Shown: positions 1 to 12,561 of the stretch, piece after piece
Layout of the letters: each line of letters opens with the position of its first letter
Numbering within the stretch: position 1 is the first letter of the stretch
Notes under the pieces: model-generated
The model's database searches: none
Told to the model about the DNA's origin: nothing
What the model saw: only the letters and a program-made list of their open reading frames with translations
Position numbers and translations under genes: made by a program
Assembly (NCBI GenBank): GCA_037074615.1
Contig: CM073538.1
Location: forward strand, 22,593,068 to 22,657,067
Source of the DNA: Leucaena leucocephala
Taxonomy: Eukaryota > Streptophyta > Magnoliopsida > Fabales > Fabaceae
Direction of reading: 5' to 3'
Length of the DNA stretch: 64,000 nt

Positions 1-3000
1 ACAAGTGATCCATTTATTTCATACACTTCAAAGCTCTCTTTGAGCGAATTAATTGCGCCAATTCATATAAATTTCATGTCATCTTTGGTAATCCATTATT
101 AGTAACTGGAGTTTTGGCAAACAGAACATAAAAGCCTACTACTCTTACAATTAACAAGATGATGATGATGATGATATTCTCCAAACCATTTTACATGGAT
201 TCCTGGTTTTGAGCAGCCCTAATTAACATGATGATGATACGTGCACCATGGACCAGAAGCTTCTCAAGTTCAAGCATCTACTTTTCTACTTAGAGACCAC
301 GTCTTGGGGGTAACACATAGGATCTACTCAAGGATCTATCGATTGAGGTGAATATCTAATGTGTTTCCCGAAGAAGTAAAACGCATTTAATAAATATTTT
401 TACTAAGGATAGATATTATCTTATTAGGCGTAATTTTATTCAAAATATTTTTTAAGTACTAAATATAAACATATTTTTATGGTGATTTAAACATTAGTCT
501 ACTATTTTATGAGTAATTAACACATTTTCGTTAGTTAAGACTTAAGAGTTAATATTTTTTTTATCATATTAATCAGATCCTATTACAATGTGCTATAATT
601 TTGAGATTCATAACTGATATTTTAGTATAAGTATCTCTTTTAGAAATTAATAATTTGATCAGTTTAAAATTAGAAGAAGAAAAAAACATTTTCGGGGATG
701 CCCAAAAATATGGCCCAACCAAAGTGGCACAACAAACATATTATGGGCCAATAACATGGCCCAATTTTTTCAAAGAACATATTTTTTTAAAAAACCAAAC
801 TGAGCTTCCTTGATAAGTAATGATTTGATCACTTTTTATTTTCTCTGAAATTATTTAAATTAGCTAGATATAAAAAGAAAAATAAGGTTTTTTTTATATT
901 TTTAACAGATTATTCAGTTTCATTGAAATTTATATTCATTGTTATTCTTACGTTTATTCACAATTTTATGAACGGATTAGGGCTAAATTTCAATGATCCA
1001 GATAAGGATGGAAACCAAGGGAAGTCTGTGACGTGGCAATGATTTTAATCTTTTCAATTCCTTTTCACTTTTTTTAATACTTCCTCTCTAGTTGCGTATT
1101 AACTGTTTGCATATTATTTAAATAAAGAATATATATATATTTTAGTAAGAATAGCTAAATTTGGAAATCATGCTTTAAAAATAACAATAAGGAAGAAAAT
1201 GGCCTTATTTTGAGAAATTCACATTTTTTTTCCTGATTTATCTGAATTAATATAATGCCAACGATGAGATGCCATAACGACACGTAAATTTGCCTCAAAG
1301 CGATATGGTTGCAGGTTTGAACTTATGAGATGCATCGAACCTTCAGGACGCATGATTATATATAATTTTATTTGATGCTTTTTTTCTAGAAAAAAACTGA
1401 ATTATATCCTTTTTAATTTCCTTTTATTTTATTGGAATTTATTATTATACATTAAAGGTAAAAGGAAGGTCTGATGGATGTCTTATTTATTTATGTAATA
1501 TATTTGAATGGGAATGTTGGGAACAGTAAGGAAGTGGGAAAAATGTAAGAAACGAGAAAGGGACAGAACAAACAGAAAATGAGGAGGCAAAGAGATAAAA
1601 GGGAGCTTTCTGTGCCATACATATAATTGGGATAATGAAAACTACTGCTGAGTGAAGAAGGCTTATGAACCAGAAATAGCAACATATCCCATCAACCCCC
1701 CCCCCCCACATTATATATATATATATATATATATATATACCCAATAATTAATATTTATTATTGCATTCTTACCGTTTTTGTATAGTAAAAAAGAAGGGAT
1801 AAGCATGGACATCACGGGATATTTGAGTTTATTATAAAAACAGTTTAAATGTAGAGTGAAAAGATGAGAAGAGGAAGGATCTTTAACGTATAGAAAAATG
1901 ATATTATTTGGAAAAATAATTGACGCTGATTTCTTTCCTTCTTTTCTGGCTGGATCGGCTCAAGTCGTCAGATTTGTTCATTGTTTGTTTAGTATGTCCC
2001 ACATCAAACTTCAAACTATGGGTTGTTCATTTATGAGCATTATGGGAGGGTTCGAATCACCTATGTTTATTGTTGAAGATGGGCTCAATCTCTCTATTTT
2101 GTCCGAATTAAAACGTAGATAACATCTTATTTTGTTTTTTTTTTTAATTTGTTTGCTATACAAGTGATATTATATAAAAGCAACTTATTCCGTTTCCGAA
2201 TTTTTTATTTCTATATTTACTCTGGGGTAAATTATTTCTATATATTTTAAAACTATGGATAACAGCTCAGTAAAATTATTTATATTATAAATTAATTTTA
2301 ATAGCTAACAACCCATTGTCAATGAGATCAACTAATAAAGGGATAAAATATAAGTATTATTTTATTGTGGTTCAGTTGTAATATTTGAGAATGTATCTTA
2401 ATTTTTGGGTGGCTAGATTTACGCTTAAGAGTAATAGACGGCTTACCCTACCTAATATTAGTATTATCTAGAAAGAATGTAGATTTCATTATACCCTTAA
2501 ATAATAAATGAATCCAATCCCTTTCTTAAAAATTATTGCTAAAAAAAAATTTAATGGCCAAATAGAACCTAGATAACTAAGCTCGGTTTAGGTCATAAGA
2601 TCTGGGCCGATTGGGCATTTTCATTTCTTGACACCAAAAGTTATTAGTATGCTTTTTTTTAATAGGCTAATGTAATCTTTTGATTGGGATAAATTTTAGT
2701 TTTGATCTCTAAAATAATAAAATTATTTAAATTTATATTAAATTATAAAAATTTATTTTTTGAGATATAGATATCTTTCAATTTGAGATAATTTCATTTA
2801 AGATAATATTTGTTACTAAATATAGGTATTTCTCAAACGTTAGTTCATCACGTTATCAAAGGCTCATCTTTCACTATATTCAGCTCCTATTGGTCATACT
2901 AATATTTTAGATGAAAATATTAGTCAAAAAAATATTTTACCTAGATCCAACCTTTATTGGTTATGATTTATGAAGATGATAAATGAAAACTTTAAACTCT

Positions 3001-4050
3001 TCCATAAAGTATGAAATCTTAGGTACAAAAAATAAGCCTCAAAACTAAATGTATAAAATCTATATTATCAAAATGGTTACTGTGTGGAGAAAACTTAGGG
3101 CAGTAGTGTTTCTATTTTTTGTTTTTCCCGTTTTTTAAAAATAAGTTTCTGAAATAAAAATAAATAAAAAAATCTGTCTGGATAGTCATTTTAAAATATC
3201 TGTTCCCTATCCTCTATGTCCTTAGATAGATTATTGTCTGCTGCTAGAAAAAAAAACTATAATCTTACAGCAAAATATGAACTATCATACAAAATAAAAG
3301 CATAAAATTTATCCTACAGAGAATTATAAAAAAAATTAGAACATCAGTTCAGTTCGGTCTATTTGTTTTCAAGAATAAAGACCAAACTTAATTGATTTAA
3401 TTAAATAAAAGTTAAATAATTTAACTAAACCAAATCGGATATAAAAATTAATCAAACTGAATTAGATTAAACTTTAATCTGATTTGCTTCAGATTCTGGA
3501 TACACTTTCGCTCATCTCTAGGTAAGATTATGACTTGAATATGTTTTAATTTCCTGTGATTAAAAAAAAAAAAACTCAGCACACCTAATTTCAAAATGAT
3601 ATTAATTTAATATTATTAACTTTGGTCCAAAGTTTACATCATGTTTCGGCAACGACTCAGTTTTCATCTGATTGGAAGATTATAAATTACTAAAATCATA
3701 ATAAAGAACTTCGCCGTCTAGGGGTTCTTCTGCTCCTCCGTGAGGGACTGAGGGTACGTATCACCCATGAGGAGAGAATTCGCAATTCCCAGAATCATGA
3801 ACAATCAAATGATATTAAAATATGCGAAGGCCATTTTTTTTTTTGGCCATGATCTTAGTTAAAAAGTGAACCAAAAAAAATAAAAATTACCATGAGCTGA
3901 GAACTATCGTTTAGATTTTTTCTCGTATAAAAGGAAAGTTTTAATTAGGAGAAAATTTAGCAGAATCTAGCCTATATATTTGGTCCGGCTTTGAATTGGT
4001 AAAAGGGAAATAAAAAATAAAATAAAATAAAGGCAGAATAAATAGGGAAG
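1..4050. other. Gene-poor AT-rich spacer
   Basis: No convincing coding region is seen on either strand. The stretch holds poly-A/T runs, a C-run followed by a (TA)n tract near 1696-1739, and an old SINE copy near 2335-2560. Short open frames here run through simple repeats and have no recognisable domain. Confidence 0.7.
2335..2560 (+). repeat. Old copy of SINE family 2
   Basis: The block shares a series of short landmarks, in the same order, with the well-preserved element at 26444-26715 read on the other strand: TTGTGGTTC, a TGGGTG(G/C)CTAG block, AATAGA plus ACTC/GGCTT, AATATTAGTATT, a GATTT...ACCCTTA segment, and an A-rich tail near 2548. The tRNA-like head is badly decayed. Boundaries are approximate and I could not find its target duplication. 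Confidence 0.55.
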
Positions 4051-4331
4051 ACAGGAAGAAGAAGACCCAAGTGGGTCAGAGGCACTAGCTATGCGTAGGC
4101 AAATCCATGTGCCCACATGGATGGTTGGAGAGGAAGTAGCAAATTTGGGGAGAGAAAGAGGAAGAAGATGAACAATCACTGCATCAACGACAATCCATAC
4201 ATCCCTGCCGTATCTGGCGAATAATTAAATCATACAGCTTACCCCCAAATCATTGGTCTCTGTTTCCCACAGAACAAGAGAGAGAGAGATAGGGAGAGCA
4301 AGAAGGCGAACAAGGAGAAGAAAGAGCAAAG

Positions 4332-6934
4332 ATGAAGGAGGTGAGTGATGGGTTTGTGAGGGCAGATCAGATTGATCTGAAGAGCATAGATGAACAGCTG
4401 GAGAGGCATCTGAACAAGGCATTGACTTTGGAGAAGCACAAGACTAAAGACGAAGATGTGCCGGCGACTAATATCGGAGTTACTTCCATTAGAAGTCGAA
4501 GTGGTGGCGGCGGTGCTGCCTTAAAGAGACAAAGACAGGAGTGGGAGATTGACCCTGCCAAGCTAATAATCAAGAGTGTTATAGCTCGTGGTACTTTCGG
4601 CACCGTTCATCGTGGTATCTATGACGGCCAAGATGTCGCCGGTTAGTCTCAATTTTACCGCCTCCTTCTAATTCTTATCTTTGGATCATCCATGTTCTTC
4701 TGAGTTCCCCCGTTTCATGAGCTTATGATCCCCATCCCAGTGACTGTGAATTTTATGAAGAAAGAGTTGATAGCTTGATATTATATTTGATTTATCGATG
4801 GGCCGTTTCAAATCCATTATTATGCAATCCCGGTTTGATACTCGGGCCAGGTTAGAATTTGTGGAAATAGCGATGACTTAAATGATGCTTCGTATCTGAA
4901 TTTTGTGATCCAATCGGGTCTTCGACTCAGAGCCTTGTTGCCAAAGTGTATAGAGAAACGTTATTGTTTAAGCTAAGGCCTAAATTTTGAAGGGAGAATT
5001 TTGTTTGCTTGGTTATTGGTTTTTTAGTGAATTTGCTTGCTGGCTTGGTTATTGTTGTGTAAGAATGAGTGGTATGCTTTGCTGCATTCAACAGACAATG
5101 ATTATTTTGATTACTTCCTCAATGCTTAGTTAAAATGTTGGATTGGGGCGAAGAAGGCCACAGGACAGATGCCGAAATTGCTTCATTAAGGTCAGCGTTT
5201 ACACAAGAAGTTGCTGTTTGGCATAAACTTGATCATCCTAATGTCACTAAGGTTAGATTCACTTTCTAGAACTTTGACTTCGCTTTCTTTTGTTGTTGTT
5301 GTGTCAATTGAGCTTCTGATGTATCTATTACCGGAATTTACTACATGTGTGCTTCTGCGGGGTTAACTGCCGCTATTGTCTCTGTATCTTGGAGCCAAAA
5401 TTTCTGGCTTCTTATTGACATAAAGCTCTTCCAGCTGTGTTTATAGACTCTGTTGATGCAACTTCTACACTGCTAGCTTTTTCTTTATCTGAAAAGTTGT
5501 CTTTCTCACATTGTTATTGTATGCATTATTTCTTGCAATTTCAGCGTGGCTTAAACCTGTGAATTGTTTTCCATTTGGAGGATGGAAATGGATCTTAATA
5601 GTATGCCATCTTAGTAATTCCATTCCTTGTTTATGCTTCATAGTCATGCCATTTAAGTAATTACATGCATGTCAGTTCTCTTGTAGAGATATAGAGAACA
5701 AGGCCTACCATCTTGTTTCTTTCTTTTCATGACATTTTCTGCTTCATCTTGTAATTTCTTGCAGTCAGACACATTCATATATAGTCAAAAGGTGCCATAA
5801 CTTAATTTGGATGTTAACAGTGTTCTCTTTGCATGTTTAGTTTATAGGTGCAACAACTGGGTTGTCAGAGTTACAGATACAAACTGAAAATGGTCTAATT
5901 ACCATGCCAGGCAATGCCTGTTGTGTTGTTGTGGAGTATCTTCCCGGGGGTCTAAAAACTTTCCTAATAAAAAACAGGAGAAAGAAATTACCATTCAAGG
6001 TTGTCATCCAGCTGGCACTTGATCTTGCAAGAGGGTATTTACCTATTTTTTATTTTCCCCCTTTTTTGGTGTATCTTGATTAAACAACAATTGTCTCATT
6101 ACTTGTACAGTTATCAACTCAAATTTACCTGGCTCTATTTTGCAGGTTGAGTTATCTCCACTCTCAAAAGATCGTCCATAGAGATGTGAAGACAGAGAAC
6201 ATGCTGCTCGACAAGAAAGGTACAGTGAAAATTGCTGATTTTGGGGTTGCTCGTGTTGAGGCTTCAAATCCTAATGACATGACCGGGGAAACCGGTACTC
6301 TTGGATACATGGCTCCAGAGGTATGTAAAAACCTTTGCAGTATAGCCTTTGGCATATTACATTGGGGAAATATGCATTGTATTGGTAACTTTAATGTGAT
6401 AACAGGTAAGTTGTGCCATAAAGAAAAGTTGATCAAAGAGAGAGCTCGTCATGTAATTGATTGTTCACTTACTGTCTATTGGTTGGCTTACAGGTTTTAA
6501 ATGGCAACCCCTATAACAGGAAATGTGATGTGTACAGTTTTGGCATCTGTTTGTGGGAGATATATTGTTGCGACATGCCATATCCTGACCTAAGTTTCGC
6601 AGAGGTTACTGCAGCTGTCGTTCGCCAGGTATGATAATGTCTTCTCTGTCTTCACAGATTATTGTCTCTAGAATCATCGTAAAAAAGGAAAATCCCATTG
6701 TAATTAAATTTTTTGTTGAAATGGTAGAATCTGAGACCTGAATTACCAAGATGCTGCCCCAGTTCTCTAGCAAATGTGATGAAGAGATGTTGGGATGCCC
6801 ACCATGATAAGCGACCGGAGATGGACGAGGTAGTTTCCTTGTTAGAGGCCATTGACACATCAAAAGGTGGAGGTATGATCCCTCTGGATCAACAACAAGG
6901 TTGTCTTTGCTTCCGCAAGAAAAGAGGGCCATGA
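4332..6934 (+). CDS. CBC1/CBC2: Raf-like Ser/Thr kinase, CBC1/CBC2 type
   Basis: Six exons with GT-AG introns: 4332-4641, 5130-5251, 5841-6034, 6146-6320, 6494-6628 and 6728-6934, giving 380 residues. The N-terminus (DGFVRADQIDLKSIDEQLER) is typical of the plant C-group Raf-like kinases that include Arabidopsis CBC1 and CBC2. Kinase landmarks seen: glycine loop ARGTFGTV (residues about 85-92), VAVK lysine near 105, HRDVKTEN with catalytic Asp near 222, DFG near 240, and GTLGYMAPE in the activation segment. The domain ends near residue 350, followed by a Cys/Arg/Lys-rich tail. CBC1/2 are known to act in guard cells with HT1, linking blue light and CO2 to stomatal opening; that role here is inferred from similarity. 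The length fits the family (about 385-410). The start is the only Met in the right frame before the conserved N-terminus. Which of the two paralogs it matches is not resolved. Confidence 0.9.
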
Positions 6935-7404
6935 AGTTTCATTCTTTGGTGCAAAACAACGATCGGATGATGATGATTTTTCATTGTCCAAACAATTACT
7001 ATGTATGTATGGTGAGAGAATACATGATTTTAAATACCAGAGAAGGATATAGTGAAGAACTGGGAGGGTATAATCGTTATAGGAAGGAGAAACTGGTGAC
7101 GTGTCAATTCATGGGGATGTCTAAGTCATACCACTTCATTTTCTTTCATTGCTTTGGGTTTTGTGGGTATGGCTATTGTTAATTTCAGCTTGACATTGTT
7201 GCTGAACTGGCCTTGCTGTTAACATTCATGTAAGTTCTACATTATACCGTTTCCAGCACGATGACTGTGATTATATTAAAAATCTGCCTCATGAGTATTC
7301 TCTTCTTTCGGATTCACTAAGCATTAAGCAATAGAGGGAGCTGTACCTTCCCACAATTTTGGATTTTAAATTTTAAAATTTCAAAACTAAGCTTGATAGT
7401 GGAT

Positions 7405-7510
7405 TGAAGGTGAGCTCAAAGCAATAGTAAGATTGTTGACTTGTTGTTCTATGACTAAGAGATCATGTTTTTAAATCTTAAAAACAGCTTCTCTATTTAT
7501 TTATGGAAGT
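7405..7510 (+). repeat. SINE remnant, Au-like tRNA head
   Basis: A tRNA-like head can be followed: GTGAGCTCAAAGCAATAG (decayed A-box region), then GATCATGTTTTTAAATCTT where an intact B box would have GGTTCGAATCC, then AAAAACAGCTTCTCT, which corresponds to the GGAAACAGCCTCT block of Au-type plant SINEs. Nearly all differences are C-to-T or G-to-A, as expected after cytosine methylation and deamination. This rests on memory of the Au consensus. Confidence 0.4.
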
Positions 7511-9014
7511 AAATTTGTCATTTCCCAAATCTCACATGACAGTGGAAGCCTCATGTAAACCTGATAGTGGATCAAGTCATGAAGATGACTTTGGTATGAT
7601 GGAACCTGAATCCGAATTTGAGAGGTGGCTGTGGAAGTTTATCCGGAAAGAAAGAGGGGGAATGTTGGAGGAACGGAAAAAAGCAATTGAAAGCCAAGTG
7701 AAAGAGTGAAAGGTAGAAAAGGATGGAGACAAAGGGACAAAATAAAAACTGTATGATTGCTTGGATTTGATTTAGAGCCATTCATTTTGTCTGCTGTGTG
7801 TCGTTTTTTTCCTTAGCATCCAAACACAGGTGAGTAGCTTGTGAGCCCCAATGTGGGTCGGTGGGATGAAGTAGGTGACAAGTGCTTTAATCCACAAAGA
7901 AACTGCAGGCAAGCCACTTGGAGTCTTTGTTTATCGTTTAATTAGGTTACATGACCTACGTACTTTCTCATATTTATGACTGTAGATTATCGTAAAATTA
8001 AGTTACCTTATCTCAAACTTATCAACAAAGAAAATGCTGGCAAGCCATTTTGTTCCTTTTTTGCTTTAATTGAGTGTTAATTTGTGACTTAATCATTCTG
8101 CTTCATTTCAAAGCAATACTCATTTGGATTCGTTCTCTTGCCTTCTTCTCCTTGCTTGTAAATTCCCAAGTTTGTTCTTCAAAAAAGTTTTCACGTCACA
8201 CTTTTATTTTGATGCATTTTTAAAAGTTAAAAATCTTATTTTTGTTTGTTTTAAACCATCATCATCGTCATTGTTGTGGTCGTGGACTATCATTTAAAGT
8301 CATTCATGTTCTAAAGTGGGACAACTCTTTTTTATTTTTAAAAAGGGAAGCGTTTGCATCAAAATAAAGAAAATAAAAGTTGTAATGAATATTCTTAAAA
8401 GAAATTTAATTCAATTTCTTAAAAAAAAATAAACGGAGTGTATTAACTTCTTTCTATTTTTTAATGTGGATTTGGGATTAAATGATGATGTGAAAAAAAT
8501 AAAACACATAAGAAAATGTGATTGAAAAATTTGACAGTATTTTGTAAGGACTGGGTGAAGGTTGGAATTTTCAAGCCCCCTCGTGAGTGTGAAGAGGACA
8601 ATGAGAACCTGAGAAGGGAAGGAGAATCGGCCTAGATTTGACTTTAGGTGTTCATTTTTTGCCCGCCATCAAGAAAATTAAGAAAAATAGGAAAAGTTTT
8701 GGAGAAGTCTCTCGTTTAAAATTTTATTGGTAAAAAAAAAATCTAATAAAAATTTATACATAGAAAATAATATAATTTATAAACTCTTTTTAGTATAAAA
8801 AAATTTAATTAAATTTAGTATTTATCTCTTACTAAAGCTAAATCACTCCTCAGTGCTAAAAAAACAGTTATAGGGGACTTACGAGATTGCCTATCAAAAG
8901 AGTCATCATAAGAGTAGTAGGAATTAAATTCGTGTTCTTATAGGATAAAAGTCAATTCTTTATTATATATATTAACTCTCATTTGCATCTATAAATCTTT
9001 TTTATATAAAATTT

Positions 9015-9215
9015 TTTAAAAATGGGTTGGGTTAACCCATGATCCAAGAACAGTGTAAAATCTCTCTTCTTTATAAGTGATACTAATATCAGGTGGGACG
9101 GACTGTCTATTACCCTTATGTGTAAACTTAGATATCTAGAAATTAAGATACCTTTTCAGATACCGTAATTGGAATCATAATAAAATAATACTTTCTAAAA
9201 ATTAAATATATTCTA
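9015..9215 (-). repeat. Decayed copy of SINE family 2
   Basis: Reads in the same orientation and order as 26466-26640: GGTTGGGTTAACCCATGATC, then GTGATACTAATATCAGG, TCTATTACCC, AAACTTAGATATCTAGAAATT and a GATACC block. The 26-kb copy has GGTTGGGTTCACTCATGATC at the first position. Boundaries are approximate. Confidence 0.5.
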
Positions 9216-9540
9216 AATAATTATATATCTTATTTTTTTATTAGTTCAATCAGTTCACCATAGGTTGCATCTATAAATTTTGTAGACACGGTCACGGTAT
9301 TATGATCTAAGTTCCTTTTTTTTGTACAAATTTTTTGATCTAAGTCCTTCTCACAAAAACAATTGTGGGGGAAAGGAATGGACCTATAAGGCAGCCAAAC
9401 TTGGGCTGTTTGCTGAATCCATGAAAAGTGAAGGTTAAGTTCCTGAAATTTGAGCCCAAAACCCAATGGGCCCAATCATTTTCTATTAACAGGCTTCGCA
9501 CTCCCTATTGAAAACTTATATTAGAATCAATGTATATTAT

Positions 9541-9722
9541 GAGAGTTAATTTGAGTAGTAAATAATTTAATAATATTTAAATAAGATTTTGAATTCAAAC
9601 CTTAGTATATATAAAAAAATTCTCGTTGGAAGACTCACCCACCATAGCCAAATGTACGACGTGGGTCGGATCCAAATGAAATCAAGGCAAAACTCAAGTG
9701 AATCGAGTGGGCAACAAAAAAA
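9541..9722 (+). repeat. Decayed full-length copy of SINE family 1
   Basis: Aligns along its whole length with the young element at 48664-48849: TTGAGTAGTAAATAATTTAA in the head, GAATTCAAACCTT in place of the B box GAGTTCGAGCCTT, then AAATTCTCGTTGGAAGACTC, a GGGTCGGATCC block, GAGTGGGCAACA and an A-rich tail. Differences are strongly biased to transitions. Both promoter boxes are lost, so it should be inactive. Confidence 0.65.
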
Positions 9723-9734
9723 ATACATTCTATC

Positions 9735-10215
9735 TACCCATTGTTTGTAGATTTAACTATTAAAAGAGTGAGATATATGATTATTTAGAGTATATTAATA
9801 TAGGAGGGTAATAGACGGCTCGCACAGTCCGATATTGGTATTGCTTAGGAAGAAAAAAAATTATACCCTATCTTTAGATTGTGGATGAGCTCAACTCCTT
9901 TCTAAAATTTTTTATAAAAAAAAATGCGTCTTGCCTAACGTTTAGGAAGGTATCTTAATTTTTAGGTATATAAGTTTTTGTATAAGGATAATTGACAACT
10001 CACTCTGCCCGACATTAGTATCTCATAGAAGAAAATGAGAATTCACTCTACTTTTAGATCATTGGTGAGCCTACCCCTTTCCAAAAAAAAATTATAACAA
10101 AAAAAATAATTTATCCTGTCTAACATTAATATCATTTAAAAGAAAAGGAGATTTTATCTTGCTCTTGAATTGTGGGTGAGTCTAACCTTTTTTTAACAAA
10201 TTTTTGTAGCAAAAA
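9735..10215 (+). repeat. Three successive SINE family 2 pieces
   Basis: Three related blocks follow one another at about 9735-9928, 9945-10092 and 10095-10215. Each carries a version of GATATTGGTATTGCTTAGGAAGA, then a TTAGAT(T/C)...TGGGTGAG(T/C)CTA stretch, and an A-rich tail of the form CCAAAAAAAAAT. The order matches the 3' half of the element at 26444-26715. Either repeated insertion or local duplication could explain it. Confidence 0.5.
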
Positions 10216-10512
10216 AAAAGTTTTATAAATATTTGTATAAAAAAAAAAGTTTTCTAAATATAAACAAACAACCCTGAAACAAGATATTAATTCATCCCAA
10301 TTCCCGCCACTGCTATTTCAAACCAGCTATTTGAAAAAAAAAACAGACAGGATCATACACAAAAAAATTCCCAATGTGATGAACTTACCGAAATTAGCTA
10401 CTTTGAGGGGGAACACACGAGCTAATTCCACAAATTCCCTTCTCTCTTAAAAGGAAAAACAAAAACAAAAATAGAACCAAAACTTTGTCACTAAATATAT
10501 ACATGACCCTTT

Positions 10513-12561
10513 TCAACTTCTACCTAACAAATCAATAACGTCAAGGGACTGTTGTTCTGCAACCGAAGATGTTGGTTTTTCGTTAAATTCATGTAAAATC
10601 CTAATGAGGAAACGAGCTTTCTTTGCCGCACGACTCGTCCCATCCGTTAGAAGCGAATACAACGAAGCCATTATCGATGCATCTTTCGCCATTACACCTA
10701 TCACTTCTTCTCCACCATTCACGCACAGTGATACAAGAATCGAAACGCAATGGTCTTTCCCTGAATTCCTCGTTCTTGATTTCAGTATCCCCGTGATCAG
10801 AGGCAGAGCCGATACTTTCACCATGGCTTCTGCTCCTTCATTGTTCTCTGCTAAAGCCGAAAGCACTGCTAACGAATCTGTCATCACATCTTCCTTCTCC
10901 GACGAAGCTACGATATCAACAAGCACCTGAACTGCGTTGGCTTCAAGTACTCTTTTATGATTACTTGGATGTAAGAGAAGTCCGAAGATCGCAACCATGG
11001 CGTGCTTCTTCCCACATGTTGTTCCTTCCTTCATCACTTCAACTAGAGAAGGAATCAGCTCTGGGTTTTCTCCTATTGATTTTCTGTATTGTTTTACAGA
11101 GGCGAGGTAGAATATGATAGCAGCTGCGATTTGGCGTGATTCTGGGCTTAATCCTTTCTTGAGGACTATGACGATTGGCTTTAAGCCTCCGTTTTCGAGT
11201 ATAGCTTCTTTGCCTTTGTTATGCTTTGAGAGCTTCAACAGAGCGGCAATGGCGTTCTCTTGCGTGGATTTGTTTCTCGTTGAGAGAAGTACGAGCAGAG
11301 GGGACACTGTTCCCACTTGGATCAGACACGACCGGTTGAAAATGTTGGATCTTGCAAGCAAACGAATCTCGTAAGCTGCTCTGTTTTTCTGTTCCCTTGT
11401 TCCAAAAACCAGTCTTCGAGCAAGAAACCAGGAGAGAAATTGCGTGGCGTGAGCTGCAGCGGGGCCTCCCGGGACGATGGTCTTCGCTATGTCGCGACTT
11501 TGATAGTTTAATTTGGTCAGGGAAACGCCATTGTCGACGCAGAATTGTTGTATAAGCTTTCGGAGCGTTGTGTTTGGGATTAACTCTGTGTTCTTCAGCT
11601 TCGCCCCTGTTTTGGGGCAGGTTTTGTTTCCAGATTTCAGCCATTGTTGTATCGAAGTTCGATCGTAGGTCTGCCCTGTTGATACAGTTACAGGGTCCGT
11701 CATTAGCTCAAGCGAAATTGGGCATCGGAAATCCTCTGGGTTTATGAATTTAGTCATCTCTGTACTACACCTTCCTTCTGAGAAATTTGTGGGGTTGGGA
11801 GAATCATGAGTTTCGAATATCGCTGCCCTACAATAGCTCAAGAATCCGATCAAACCACTCAGAAGAGGAACCTCACGTTCCTCGCATTCAGAGCACTGGA
11901 AATCCATTTCATCTAGTAAGAATTCGATCTCATTGTTACAATCATTCCAAGTCTTTATCTCTAAGTAATCTAGAACTCGCTTCATATCAGCTATGTCAGG
12001 TTCAATCCCCTTCTCAAACTGACGCAGAATCGAATGAACTCGTTTTGAATTCTTTTCATCATCATGGTCGACTTCGAACTTCACTTTCCGAGCTTGGTTG
12101 GCTACGAGTTCCACCAATTCCTTCACTTCACCACAAACATCAATCCGATGCAGATTCAATACATCAAGAGCAGTGGCAACCCCACGAATCAGAACCCGAA
12201 ATTGAGAGGCAACGTATAAGGATTTCATCAGCATCCATAATCTGGAACCATCACTAGTACAATCTTGAAGCAAGAACAGAATCTTCTGGAAACTAAAGTG
12301 TAGCTCGGAGAAGCAGAGAACAGGGGATTGTTCTGGGATTTCTGTACATTCCTGGAGGAAGATAAGGATGATACCAACCTGTCGTATGGTTTCTCTGGCA
12401 TTGCGTCGCTGTGTGGGGAAGAAGCTGAATTGAAAATTGCAGATAGTGAGGGAGAGAGAGATAAGAGATGAGAGAAGAGTGGAGGGGGAGATCTCTTGGC
12501 AGGGGAAAACAGCAGGAGAAGAGAGAAGACGACGATGGTCGTGATTGGAGTAACGAGTCAT
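10513..12561 (-). CDS. PUB18: U-box/ARM-repeat E3 ubiquitin ligase, PUB18/PUB19-like
   Basis: A single uninterrupted exon of 682 residues. The chosen start (12561) opens with MTRYSNHDHRRLLSSPAVFP, like the N-terminus of PUB18/PUB19. A Met 48 codons upstream is in frame, but that extension has no family similarity. Order: plant U-box N-terminal domain (about residues 20-240), U-box near 276-347 (DFRCPISLELMTDPV ... YDRTSIQQWL ... NKTCPKTG), then ARM repeats to about residue 660. The U-box recruits an E2 enzyme, and the ARM repeats bind substrate or partner proteins. Arabidopsis PUB18 and PUB19 dampen ABA and drought responses, and a similar role is inferred. The length fits the family (about 690). 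No lesion is seen. Opposite-strand frames under it are shadows. Confidence 0.92.
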   Translation of the reverse strand: MTRYSNHDHRRLLSSPAVFPCQEISPSTLLSSLISLSLTICNFQFSFFPTQRRNARETIRQVGIILIFLQECTEIPEQSPVLCFSELHFSFQKILFLLQDCTSDGSRLWMLMKSLYVASQFRVLIRGVATALDVLNLHRIDVCGEVKELVELVANQARKVKFEVDHDDEKNSKRVHSILRQFEKGIEPDIADMKRVLDYLEIKTWNDCNNEIEFLLDEMDFQCSECEEREVPLLSGLIGFLSYCRAAIFETHDSPNPTNFSEGRCSTEMTKFINPEDFRCPISLELMTDPVTVSTGQTYDRTSIQQWLKSGNKTCPKTGAKLKNTELIPNTTLRKLIQQFCVDNGVSLTKLNYQSRDIAKTIVPGGPAAAHATQFLSWFLARRLVFGTREQKNRAAYEIRLLARSNIFNRSCLIQVGTVSPLLVLLSTRNKSTQENAIAALLKLSKHNKGKEAILENGGLKPIVIVLKKGLSPESRQIAAAIIFYLASVKQYRKSIGENPELIPSLVEVMKEGTTCGKKHAMVAIFGLLLHPSNHKRVLEANAVQVLVDIVASSEKEDVMTDSLAVLSALAENNEGAEAMVKVSALPLITGILKSRTRNSGKDHCVSILVSLCVNGGEEVIGVMAKDASIMASLYSLLTDGTSRAAKKARFLIRILHEFNEKPTSSVAEQQSLDVIDLLGRS

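Larger units (their letters stand above)
6935..10512. other. Spacer rich in decayed SINEs
   Basis: This is the 3'-UTR of the kinase followed by non-coding DNA. It contains remnants of three SINE families (entries at 7405-7510, 9015-9215, 9541-9722 and 9735-10215). The open frame at 7503-7709 starts inside one of these remnants and has no domain, so I do not call a gene. Confidence 0.6.

Noticed and set aside
1487..1744. 85-codon minus-strand frame
   Set aside because: Its start lies in a (TA)n tract and the translation is low-complexity.
11114..12257. Plus-strand open frames opposite the PUB18-like gene
   Set aside because: They are antisense shadows of a conserved single-exon gene and show no domain.
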